A stretch of DNA of 64,000 nucleotides, taken from assembly GCA_963971535.1 (NCBI GenBank), contig OZ020592.1:124110464-124174463 (forward strand), written 5' to 3'. Each line of letters starts with the position of its first letter. Positions within the stretch are counted from its first letter, which is position 1. Source of the DNA: Notolepis coatsorum (lineage: Eukaryota; Chordata; Actinopteri; Aulopiformes; Paralepididae). Below the pieces are notes generated by a model that ran no database searches, had not been told where the DNA came from, and worked only from the letters and a program-made list of their open reading frames with translations. Positions 11,201 to 23,200 of the stretch are shown here, piece by piece. The translations under genes and the position numbers were made by a program.

Positions 11201-14200
11201 ATGCTTGTTTGGTTACTAGTCACACTGTGATTAGGCCGTATATTATACTATATAATGCTGTATAATGCTGTATAATGATTAGGGGTGGAACGGTTCGCAT
11301 TCGAACCGTGCACCGTTCGATACGACCTCCACGGTTTGGGGCATGTGTGTATTTCCGCGGTTAGCTTGCGGCTAACCTAACGTTAGCCTAGCTTGCGGCT
11401 AACGTTACATTAGCCGCAAGCTAACCGCGGAAATGTTCACAGCGACGTGACTCCATGACACAAGATCCATTAGTGGGGAAGGGGGGGTATATTGACACGG
11501 CTTGACAACAGAGGTTTAATGATAACTTCACGTTTATTAGCTGTTTGTTTATATTATATCATCAGGGCTTCTCCAGGTTCCAATGCTGTGTGTTACTGTT
11601 GACTATTTACTTCCTGGTGTGATGTCACTTCAAATACGGCTAGCAAGACTCTCAAATAGCAAAAGCGAGTCAAGTTGATTAGGTACCATGCAGCGAAAAA
11701 CGGCATAAGAGAATACTTCATAATGTTTCATGCAATTAAAGAGTGTATATATATTTAGTACACATGATTTATTTATTTTAAATAACACTGACTTATCCTT
11801 TTTGATAAGAAAGTCTAGTGCTTGTTGAGCATATGCATACTCTGTGCATCCCCTTAACAATTGTGTGTATTGAGCTGTACTGTATTGTACCCATTCTGCA
11901 ATCTGTTAATACAATTTTCAATCAAGTCAAGTCAAGAGTTTTATTTGTCACGGCATACAGTGAAATGCGGGGGGTCATGCCCGCAGCGATTGTGCAATAA
12001 TACAAGTAATAAGAATAGGAATGAGAATAAGACATTTGTGCAATAATACAAGTAATAAGAATAAGACATAACGGGTATAATGTACATAAAGTTTACAAAA
12101 AGCATGGTAAGACATGCTAAGGTCCTGCGATAGTGCAATACAATGTTAGCTACGGATGAGGCACTGGGTCTTATCTTATGTACACTACTATACAATGCTA
12201 TACTATACAATCTACAGTTATACTATGCGTCATTATGCTAACTTGCTATATCCATCTATTTACTATACAAGAACCACTCCTGTTATTTTTTTTATTTTTT
12301 AAAGTGACCCTTTCATTGTGTAAGTGACCGTTGAGTGTGAGCGTGTGCAGCATGTGTGTGTGTTCATGCATCAATACTTTATGTTGATGGCCTTTGTCTA
12401 TAATGTGGCCACAAAAAATTGAATTATTTTGTTTGTTTGCACTAAGTTAATACTTTGACAAATCTTGCCTATATTTTTCAGTCAGTTCGGTCTTTGTGTG
12501 CCAGTTCGGTCTTTGTATTTAAGGCAAACCGCTGTAAACCTTTTTTTTTACCAAATAAATTAGAAGCATGTTTAAATCAGCAATGCCCCTCTTGCTGTAC
12601 CAACATCTCTCCTAGCTCTAACCGGTCACTGTCAAAATAATGTGCCTGATGTCAAACTGCCTCATTCTTTCAGTTTTTGCATTACTACATCCTTGAGAAT
12701 AACTGAAAAGATGGGCGGCTAGGTGGTGCAGTGGGCAAGGCACTCACCTCCAATGCTGGAGACGCTGGGTTCGAACCCAGGGGGGTGGGAAACTGATGGG
12801 GTGGGGATCGGACGTTGTGGACAGCGACTCCTACAGGTCGGTTGGTGCGCCTGCGCAGTAGAATCAAGAAGCGACGGGGGCGGCGTCCCTCCAAAGCGCA
12901 GACCCCTGACGCTGAAAGATCGCACTGCGCAGGTGAAAAGATGCGACGGCTGCTACCTCGAGTATCGGAGCGGACTCGTGCTATGTATGGCTTCGTCCAC
13001 ATTGCAGCCGGCTTGTGGGAGGCAAGAAACGGCGTTCGAGACAGGGGAGGGTTGAATTGGACGATACGAAATTGGGGATGGGAGAAAAATAGAAAATGGG
13101 AGAAAAAGTGGATAAAAAAAAGAGAATAACTGAAAAGTTGGAAATTCTGACCACGGTTAGAGTAGTGTGGGATATGCGGTGGATGTCGTTGCAATGTATT
13201 GGGGCTGAACGGAGTATTTTAGGGTGATAGTTAGTACATTGTCATGGGATACACCGCTTGCTCTGGCTAACTGCTAACGTGCACAGACTGATGACGACAT
13301 CAACTCGAGACATTCGCAGAAGCAAAACAAGTCTATTAATAGCCCGTCCATCGGCGCCGGGCATAAGAAGTTAATTAAACTTGACAGAAATTATATCGAT
13401 GATAATTATCGATATCGAGTTATATGAAAATAATTTTATAATTTTATCGCAATAACGTTTTTGACCATATCGCCCAGCCCTAGTTCCACCCCTAATAATG
13501 CTATATAATGCTCTGCTGCCTCTTTGACGTGTTCTCCAGTGCATACAGGAGGGTGTGTGGTACCTGATGTATAATGATGTATAATGCTGCATGTTCTCCA
13601 GTGCATACAGGAGGGTGTGCGGTACCTGATGTATAATGATGTATAATGCTGCATGTTCTCCAGTGCATACAGGAGGGTGTGCGGTACCTGATGTATAATG
13701 ATGTATAATGCTGCATGTTCTCCAGTGCATACAGGAGGGTGTGCGGTACCTGATGCGGATGCTGCAAGTGAGGAATTCGGTGAAGCTCAACGACGGTGTG
13801 GTGTTCCATGACACCGCCACAGCCAACTTCCTGTCTGAAGGTGAAGATGACATCGGTCGGGTTTCTTCACACGGGTTAAAGGGATATTTCACTTTAGTGG
13901 AACTCGTCAAGTTTCAGCAGTCTTACCTCTCATCTGACAGTCATCTACATGTGAACTAGTGACCGCTGCTGTCCCTGTTGCTGTCAACACCGCCGGTCCT
14001 CTCGGGTCCGTTTGTTTTATTAGGATCCCCGTTAGCCGTCAAATTAATGACCGCTAGTCTTCCTGGGGTCCTCACAAGAAAATAATATAACGGAATTCAA
14101 ATATAGAATGTAACTAGTAATACAATTAAAATAATATAATAATATATAATAAAAAACACAAAGCATAAAGGAAATCGAAAATGTAACATTGAAGATACAA

Positions 14201-17200
14201 TGAATGGTTGTATTCATTCACATTCCCCCAAAGAATCATATCTGAAAGGGTAACTGAAATTTAAAAAAATGAAAAGAGAAATAAAATATAAACACATTTT
14301 TACAGTCTCATTTACATAATTTTACTATTTTATATATTAAAAATGTTTATTATTATACTCATAATTTAAAAACGGCAACATTAGCTCCAAAAAAAGTACC
14401 GTTGACTTTTTCTTTTTGATCCACTTTTTCTCCTGTTTTTCTCTGATTTTCTCCCATCCCAATTTCGACGTTATGCCAATTCCCCCCTCCCCTTCCTGGT
14501 CGTTGCTCGTATGTGCCCCCCACTGGTCGGTCTAGGGAGTCCTGAAGTCTTAACAGATGCTTCCTCCGTCACATAGGAGACAGCCAGCAACCTCTTTTCA
14601 CCTGCCAGCGCGGACTCTCATTGGTGAAGTGTAACGCGTGAGAGGTCACACTACCTTCAACATATCCCTTCTTTGCTGTGCAGGCGCCCTGACCGACCTG
14701 TAGAAGTCGCTGTTTACAACGACCAGAATACCACCCCACCGGCTTCCCTCCTGCTGACTGTGCCAATTGAGCCAGTATGACGGCCGGCCAAGCCGGAGGC
14801 AACGCTGACAGCCGGATTCAATACCGGTGTCTCTTGCGTTGGTGACGAGTGCTTAGACCGCTGCGCCACCCAGCCGTCCAAAGTACCTTTGACTTTGAAA
14901 ATGATATTACACAGAATAATATTATTCTGTATTGTTTGTTTATAGGTATGTATGCTATTTATACTCTGTCCTCAAAAGAAATGGAAGTGAATGAGGAGCC
15001 TGACACCTGGGAGGAATGGTGGTGTTGACAGCAGACGACAGGGACAGCAGTAGGGTTGGGCATCGTTTGGATTTGAACGATTCCGATTCCCCATTTCGAT
15101 TCCTGTTCTAAACGATTCTCGATTCCGATTCTTTGAGGTGCAGGTCAAAACAGGTCACAGCTTATTTCGCAGGAGAAAACATTTATTTGAAAAATCCTTT
15201 ATTCTTTTCATACTATTCACATTGTCAGTTGACTTGATACAGTTTAATTTGGTTGCTGTACTGTAACTAGGGTATTAACACTTTGGATGCCACGGACGAC
15301 ATAACACGTGTTATCAGCCCGCCCCCTGAATGCCCACGACGACAAATATAGTTTTATTTTTTTATTAGCGATCTGAATTCATATTTCATCAACCGAGTCT
15401 ACCGTTGGGAAACCAGCCCCATCAGGAGCTCGGATGTGAAAAAAGCTCCCCCTATCGTCTCCCAGATGGTAATGCACCCTTTTGGAATGGACTCAATGAA
15501 AATGGATGAGAAAAAAAAATCCGGAATCCACATTTTACTTCTCACGCATGTACCCCGAGCTGATCGGATTCATTGTGGAGCATCAGAAAAGCGTGTAATA
15601 TGTGTTTACAGTATGTAACATTGGATCAATAAAAGGATCGATTTTTGGAATGGCGATCAGGAATTGGAATAATCTTTTTGGATACCATCTGATCTCGGGT
15701 AAGGAATCTATTTTACCAGTCTTAGGATAATCAGACCTGTTTTCACGGAGATATAAGCTTTTCCCCTATGTGCGATATGGCTGTTTGGCTGTGCGAGCGA
15801 TCAGGAAATATATCAGAACAGATATCAGATCGCCTATATAGCGTGCATACGTACACATACTATCGATAATCTAGCGTTTATTTGAAAACGATTCATAAAT
15901 AGGCCGAAAAATGACAACGTTTTTTTGTGTATTCTAGAATATTCTGTTTATTATGGAATATTTTTATTTTCCTTGAAAACGAGGGCTTTTCAAGATGCTA
16001 TAAAACGGAAATTAACCGATAAAAAAACAATCCGCTTCGACAATGTTGACTGGAAAATGAGTCACAGGGCTCTACGCTAACCTTTTTCCCAAGGAGCACA
16101 AATGAAAAAATTTAGGAGCACACAAAGAAATGTAGGAGCACCCAAAAATATTTAGGAGCACAGTGAAAATATTTCAAGTAACAGAGTTTATAATTTTTTT
16201 TCAAAAATAAATGTATATTTGTACTGTGCGTGCATGTGCAAACGGGAACGGGACACACATCTGTGCAATAGCACATACCACCAAAGTCACTGGCCCACTG
16301 TGTGCGTGTGTGTATCTGCGTGTGCAAACGGGAATGGGACACAGACATTTGAACTATTAATTAAGTGATTAATGCCTACTGTGGCAAAGTTGTAGCCAAC
16401 AACTAGGCCTAATAAGAAAGGCAGTGACATTGAACAAAAAGGAGACACTGGCATTACCACCAGGGCCATCAGTAGAGGGGGGAGCTAGTGTTGCTCTTCT
16501 AGAAAAATAATCCTTTCAGGGTTGCCTATTGAAATACTGTACACCTCCAGTACAGAAACATTGTTTATGAGTTTGCGTGTCAGGTGGTAGACCATTGATT
16601 GACAGTCGATTCTGACAATTACGTCACACCGCTTGCACTCTGGCCGTCCGGCGCTGCAGCTGGACCCTATTGCCCACCTCTGCGTGTTGATAACGCTAGC
16701 CAAGTTAGCTGTACACACATACACAGTGGGCCAGTTACTTTGGTGTAGGGGTGTAACAATGCATCGCAATGCATCGATCCTAAGGGGAAAATTCAACTGC
16801 ATCGATTTGAAAATGTTAGAATCGATTATCGCAATTTTAATGTGTACACATTAACTTAATGTTACTTGTGTCTCAGAAAACGCTCGCATATCACAATGGC
16901 GGACTCTCGGGAAGTAAAAGAGAAAATCAGAGCTTCCGATTGGTTATTTTTATTTTTTAAACCAGTCACGTCACTCTACTGTGATTGGACCGTTGGCTTG
17001 AGTGCAATGTGGGACTTGTAGTTTTTGAACGATTATAGCGGAGAAAAAAGCACGATTGAGGCTGTAATCTTGAGTCACACACCGTGCGAGTAATTGATTT
17101 TTCCGTTTCGCACACACCTATTTCTAGGGGCATATGCGAGAAATATGGTCGCACTGTAGAGCCCTGAGTCATTGATAAGTTCAAGTTCAAGTTCTTTAAT

Positions 17201-20200
17201 AGTTGTCATACAGAAGTACAGAATACTTTCATACAAAATGCTTCTTACTGTTACGCTCCAGAGACTGTGCTAGACAAGATAGTATCAAATAACATAATAA
17301 CATAATATAGCATGAATTTAGACGGGCAGATTAGACACATAGCCATAATTTAAAACATAGATTAGGCGATATTAACGCTAACATTGAAGTGGATGATGGG
17401 CATTCAAGGGGGTAAAAAGGAAAACACGGCCGGCTCTGAAAGTCTTAATTAAAAATTAATAATAAAAATTAAATAATAATAATTAAAAATTAAATAAAAT
17501 AATCTAAATGCAAACATCTTCTTAACACTTTGGGTGCCGGGAAACGCTTAAACACGTCATTCCCGGCCATGCTCAAGTTGCCGAAGACGCTTTACAGCGT
17601 CTTTGATATCAATATTTCAAAAATCTGGGATCGGATTCATATGTCCCCTCCGCTGGCCTGAGATCCACCAGGAGGACCCACTGAGCTCTCTGGCGGTTCA
17701 GGAGCGCCATCTGGTGGCCGATCGGCGCAATCGCTTAACAGGAAGTGCCGTAGAGGTTGTGCTGGACGGCCGTATTACTTCCGGGCACTCGGTCTCGTCA
17801 CACTACATAGCGATCGATTGCCAATAACTCGATAAACAACATGATTTGGACGTATATAACATTATACAAGCTGGAGATGGACCGGGTAAATCTACATCCC
17901 ATAATGATAAAATTTGTACTCTACGATGATCGCCCAACGGCGCACGGAGACTGAGGTGAGTTTTAGCGTGTAAAGTTACCGTCTTCGATACTAACTGCTA
18001 TTATCAACATTTGACCCACATTAGATGATTGGTATAACGCTGCCCACGGAATTATAAACGCCCCCTAGCCCATCCGGTCAACATCAGATGACATGTAGTA
18101 ACTTCTAGAAGTACGTCTAGTTGGTATTTTTTATATCGCGCTGATTGCCATAAAACTGTATTGCATCATCAATATAATGTATTTGGGGCTATAGATCACG
18201 TTCTGGAGAAAGCTGCAGAAAGAGATGAAAACATACTTATACATTAGACCATACTTTACTATGAATATGTGAATGAAAAAGTTTAACGTTGCTACACAAT
18301 GAACAATACATATAGGACTTTGAATGGGCCCTAATAATGGCAATGTAGCAATAGAATTTAAAAAGTTATAGCCCTGCAAAGAAGGGGACTTTCTCTATAG
18401 ACAAATAGAGCCGGCAACCTACGGTTGATTATGAATTTAACCCATGGCAGCCAAAGTGTTAACGGTTCCGGAAGTTAGGTTCTCGGTGCCCAACCCTAGA
18501 CAGCAGTGGTCGCCAGCTTACTTGTTATGACTTTAGATAGAGGCAAGACTGCTGAAACAGTAAATTATCCCTTTAAGAACAAATATGGTGTGCCCTTTTG
18601 TTTCATTTACACGATTCACATGAGTCTACAGGGAGATCAGAGCTCAGTCTACAGGGAGATCAGAGCTCAGGGGTTGTCCACACGAGCGCTGGATTTAATA
18701 TAACCATGATTGTATGTGCGCAGTTGCACTGTTCGGCCACACACAACCGGGGATTTGCTACACTGCAACCGCGGTCTTGAAAACCGGTGGCCAGGGTGAA
18801 GTTTTGCGGTTTTGCGGTTGCGTGTGGGCATAGCAACCGAGGTTATTCCCAGTGTTTACAGCAGCGCTGTCGCAATTATTTCCCATGTTCACGGCAGACC
18901 GCGGGGTAGAGAGATTAGAGCAGAGCCAGAGCCAGTGTTTACAGCAGAGCTGTCCCAAGTAGCGTTATATGAAAATGATTGTAACAAACTTTTGTTCGAA
19001 ACGTATCGTCTGTGTTGAAGAGTGTGTAGGGCTGTCTTAAATACTTCGAAGCTTCGAAGCTTCGTTCGATGGCACAAGCTTCGAACATTAAAAAAAAATC
19101 AAGTAAAAAAAAAATCAAACATGTAAAAAAAATTCAATCTTTTTTATTTTTACTTCGGTGTGTGTGTGTGCATGGGGCCATTAGGTGGGGCCGGGGGACA
19201 AATACACTGGAGGAAAGGAACCCAGCTCAGCACTGCCCAAATTATATCATCACTATTGCCTGTTTGAAGGATATCATCCTCAAACACATATACACCACCT
19301 ACACGCCTATTCTCAGTCCTTGCCCCACAATGGTGGAATGAACTACCCACCCCAGTTAGGACAGCCGAATCCCGTCCAATCTTTCGCCGTCGACTAAAGA
19401 CTCACTTCTTCAACCATTATCTGAAATAAAATAAAATAAAATCTAACCCTAACTAACCTTACTGTCATGCACTTGTCCTAATAAACTAACCTACACTGTA
19501 ACACGCAACACTTTGATGAATATTGTTACTCAGCTGATAGAGTTGTATCCTTCCTGATGACCTGTCGTACAGAACTTGTAAGTCGCTTTGGATAAAAGCG
19601 TCAGCTAAATGTGAATGTAAATGCCTTGTAGAATTCCACACATAAGAAAGAAAGATACTGGGATGAATGAACAAAATAGGAAATAAAATGTAGAAATGCA
19701 TGCAATACATAAATAAATATGAATCTCCATATATGAAATAGAACATTTAGATAAGGTGCTACTGAGATGTTTTGGTGAGTTCTTTGTTTTTTTGTGGAAG
19801 TAGCCCTTCTTAAAAATGCATGAACATTCACTGATAATTGGTCTGTAGTGGAGTCTACAAGGTCTACATTGCCGGACCATGTAGAATCCGGACCTTGTAA
19901 ACTGACATAATTCTGTGCATAGTTTAGTCTACACAGGCCATATTTCAAATAATCAAAATCTTACTTCATTCATCTTAAACATTCTTGATTTGGGGGATGA
20001 AATCTGAAGTTGTTCAAACGACAACAGCGATCCACCTTGAATTAAATCACACAGCCGTGTTGGCTGCGTCACAGTCACGAAAGGGGCTACTTAATTCATT
20101 AATCCAATCCACTTTATTTATAGAGCACATTTAAAAACAACAAAGTTTACCAAAGTGCTGTACAAGTCCCACAACATAAGATAAAAATAAAATAAAAATA

Positions 20201-23200
20201 TTATATATACAAAAAAAAATGAATTAAATTTTTTTTAATTCGAAGCTTCGATTTAAAATCGAAGCTCAGCCCCGAAGCTTCGATTGCCAAAAAAAATTAG
20301 AAGGTCAGCCCTAGTGTTGTGATCGACTGATGTCTGTTGTCGCATTCCTGACGTGACGCTCAGAGTAAACATGTAGCTGCGGATAAACTAAACTCATGTG
20401 TTGTCAAGTTATTGTTATAAGGAACCCAGTCCAGACTGCATCCCCTTAACAATTGTTTGTATTGAGCCGTATTGTATTGTACCCATTCTGCAATGTGTTA
20501 AATAACGTTTTGCATCCATTCATAGCGGTAACGTTACCACATTACGTTAGCATTTAAGCTATATACAGTACTATACATAGATATAGCCATTCACATTAGC
20601 ATGTAGCTAACAACACCAGCGGTCTTTTGTGAGACTAAACTACCCGCTCTTGGTGGTAAATTGTGTTGCTGATGGTTTTTTTGTTTCATCAACAAATGAG
20701 AGGCAGAACACACAGTGAATGTATCCGTTTGTTTATTGCAGTTTCTTTCTTTGCTGAAAATATATGTTCCGTTGGCAAAATGATCAATAGGGTCCAGCTG
20801 TGTTTCTAAACAGGAAGTTTAGTGAGCGTTGCCGTTTAACCTTTTCTGATTGGTTGAAATGGCCTTCATGTCTGAACAACATTGCCGCCTACTGTTTTGG
20901 CATTGTACTACATGCCAAAACATGTATCGGTTGCTGGTGCCGTGGGTACGCAGTTATACACTGTTGTTCACCTGTGTTCACCTGTGTGGACAGAGTTTTA
21001 TTTTTTTCAAACTTCGGTTATATTAAATCCAGCGCTCGTGTGGACAGGGCCTCAGTCTACAGGGAGATCAGAGCTCGGTCTACAGGGAGATCAGAGCTCC
21101 GTCTACAGGGAGATCAGAGCTCAGTCTACAGGGAGATCAGAGCTCGGTCTACAGGGAGATCAGAGCTCGGTCTACAGGGAGATCAGAGCTCAGTCTACAA
21201 GGAGATCAGGGTCTACAGGGAGATCAGAGCTCAGTCTACAGGGAGATCAGAGCTCAGTCTACAGGGAGATCAGAGCTCGGTCTACAGGGAGATCAGAGCT
21301 CAGTCTACAGGGAGATCAGAGCTCTGTCTACAGGGAGATCAGAGCTCGGTCTACAGGGAGATCAGAGCTCGGTCTACAGGGAGATCAGAGCTCGGTCTAC
21401 AGGGAGATCAGAGCTCGGTCTACAGGGAGATCAGAGCTCAGTCTACAGGGAGATCAGAGCTCGGTCTACAGGGAGATCAGAGCTCAGTCTACAGGGAGAT
21501 CAGAGCTCGGTCTACAGGGAGATCGGAGCTCAGTCTACAGGGAGATCGCTCAGTCTACAGGGAGATCAGAGCTCAGTCTACAAGGAGATCAGGGTCTACA
21601 GGGAGATCAGAGCTCAGTCTACAAGGAGATCAGGGTCTACAGGGAGATCAGAGCTCAGTCTACAGGGAGATCAGAGCTCGGTCTACAGGGAGATCAGAGC
21701 TCAGTCTACAGGGAGATCAGAGCTCAGTCTACAAGGAGATCAGGGTCTACAGGGAGATCAGAGCTCAGTCTACAGGGAGATCAGAGCTCAGTCTACATGG
21801 AGATCAGAGCTCAGTCTACAGGGAGATCAGAGCTCAGTCTACATGGAGATCAGAGCTCAGTCTACAAGGAGATCAGGGTCTACAGGGAGATCAGAGCTCA
21901 GTCTACAGGGAGATCAGAGCTCAGTCTACAGGGAGATCAGAGCTCAGTCTACAGGGAGATCAGAGCTCAGTCTACAGGGAGATCAGAGCTCAGTCTACAG
22001 GGAGATCAGAGCTCAGTCTACAGGGAGATCAGAGCTCAGTCTACAGGGAGATCAGAGCTCGGTCTACAGGGAGATCAGAGCTCAGTCTACAGGGAGATCA
22101 GAGCTCAGTCTACAGGGAGATCAGAGCTCAGTCTACAGGGAGATCAGAGCTCAGTCTACAGGGAGATCAGAGCTCAGTCTACAGGGAGATCAGAGCTCAG
22201 TCTACAGGGAGATCAGAGCTCAGTCTACAGGGAGATCAGAGCTCAGTCTACAGGGAGATCAGAGCTCAGTCTACAGGGAGATCAGAGCTCAGTCTACAGG
22301 GAGATCAGAGCTCAGTCTACAGGGAGATCAGAGCTCAGTCTACAGGGAGATCAGAGCTCAGTCTACAGGGAGATCAGAGCTCGGTCTACAGGGAGATCAG
22401 AGCTCAGTCTACAGGGAGATCAGAGCTCAGGGTCAGCCGTGTGTGGCATCCCTGGACCAGGTGGGGTTCCCCGTCAGTCAAGGTCCTTGGAAAATCAGGT
22501 CTAGACAATGACGACGTTTCCTTGTCAACAATGTGGAGATTCAGCGGCCAATCAGGATCCTATTGATCAAGCAACCGTCTGTAGAACTCTGGTGCCACGT
22601 CGTTCTCAGGAGCTGTAGAACGCATTTTTTTCATAATTTTATATTCTAATTGTATTGATCTAGTATTTATGTCTTTCTACTAAATACCCTGCCTGTACCT
22701 CCCCTATCCCCTCCCCTGTGCTGCTATGACGCCCACATTTCCCCTAAGGCAGGGGTCGGCAACCTGCGGCCGCATGCGGCTCTTTAGCCAATCAGCTGCG
22801 GCTCCCTGGCCCAAAAAAATAATAATTACTTTTTTTTTTTTTTTACTTTTTTTTTTCTCTTATTTTGGAGATCGATGTCATACTGTGACACTGAAATGAA
22901 AAAATATTTCATCAACTAAGATATTTAGTCAACAAAAGGCTTGCCTGTATGCCTGATATGTGGTGCAAAATTTGCGAACAACGAAAAATGTACTTTTAAT
23001 TTTATAGATTTTCCACAAATAAGGGAAGGACTCTAATAGAGCTGCATAGTTCAGGGTTTTATTTCAAAGTAGGTCTACAGATGTCAGTGTTTTTTCTCCT
23101 TTTCTGTGTTTTATTTCAAAGTAGGTCTACACATGGTAGTCTTTTTTCAAAGTGGACTACTTTTTATTTGATAAATGTTCCACAAATAAGGGAAGGACTC

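Larger units (their letters stand above)
11280..13494. mobile_element. hAT element with nested retroelements
   Basis: Ends TAGGGGTGGAAC and GTTCCACCCCTA; the flanking 8-mers are ATAATGAT (11272-11279) and ATAATGCT (13495-13502), one mismatch. Just inside the right end lies ATATCGCCCAGCCCTA, the end of another common hAT family whose left end I could not find. Two LINE 3' ends (11846-12240) and a SINE (12711-13121) are nested. Confidence 0.82.
15275..17448 (-). mobile_element. TTAA MITE, same family as 24475-25376
   Basis: Starts TTAACACTTTGGATGCC and ends GGCTCTGAAAGTCTTAA. In reverse orientation it matches the 24475 copy (CAATGTTGACTGGAAAATGA, ACACATAGCCATAATTTAAA). A TIR element (16065-17166) and a LINE fragment (17178-17318) interrupt it. 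Confidence 0.8.
15051..18498. mobile_element. hAT element hosting two TTAA MITEs
   Basis: Ends TAGGGTTGGGCATCG and CGGTGCCCAACCCTA with perfect 8-bp duplications GACAGCAG (15043-15050 and 18499-18506). Its own sequence is only about 15051-15274, 17449-17521 and 18463-18498; the rest is nested MITEs. Confidence 0.92.
13876..18576. mobile_element. TTAA MITE hosting a nested stack
   Basis: TTAA at 13876-13879 starts AAGGGATATTTCAC. The far end is AAATTATCCC before TTAA at 18573-18576. The element's own halves (13880-14026 and about 14900-15050, 18507-18572) include facing copies of GACAGGGACAGCAG-type sequence. Inside lie a LINE 3' end, a SINE and a hAT that itself carries two TTAA MITEs. A partial copy of the same MITE is at 42119. 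Confidence 0.78.
18670..21051. mobile_element. Harbinger-like element in the minisatellite
   Basis: Ends GGGGTTGTCCACACGAGCGC and GCGCTCGTGTGGACAGGGCC are inverted repeats of about 36 bp extending to TTTAATATAACC. TCA is duplicated (18667-18669 and 21052-21054). A GGSCCTGTCCACAC-type end with a 3-bp target suggests PIF/Harbinger, though the usual target is TWA. No transposase is visible; a second TIR element is nested. Confidence 0.75.
18624..22432. repeat. 23-bp minisatellite, split by a transposon
   Basis: Unit TCTACAGGGAGATCAGAGCT plus CAG. Two units lie at about 18624-18669, left of the inserted element. Roughly 60 more fill 21052-22432, with an A/G variant site and a shorter variant containing CTACAAGGAGATCAGGG interspersed at 21190-21890. 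The unit has no stop in any + frame, which produces long artificial open frames. Confidence 0.93.

Noticed and set aside
12685-13194. Overlapping 60-169 codon frames on both strands
   Set aside because: They coincide with a tRNA-derived SINE with clear target duplications and are not coding.
13371-13910. Minus-strand frame with repeated TLLYALENMQHYTSLYIRY
   Set aside because: It is the antisense of the tandem RIMOC1 exon boundary, not a separate gene.
19027-20313. A clean 8-bp duplication for the CTTCGAAGC element
   Set aside because: The flanks AGAGTGTG and GTGTTGTG share too few positions, so the hAT assignment rests on the ends only.
20800-22566. Open frames of 588, 540 and 222 codons with STGRSELSLQGDQ repeats
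   Set aside because: They are readings of a stop-free 23-bp minisatellite in overlapping frames, with no splice context or homology.
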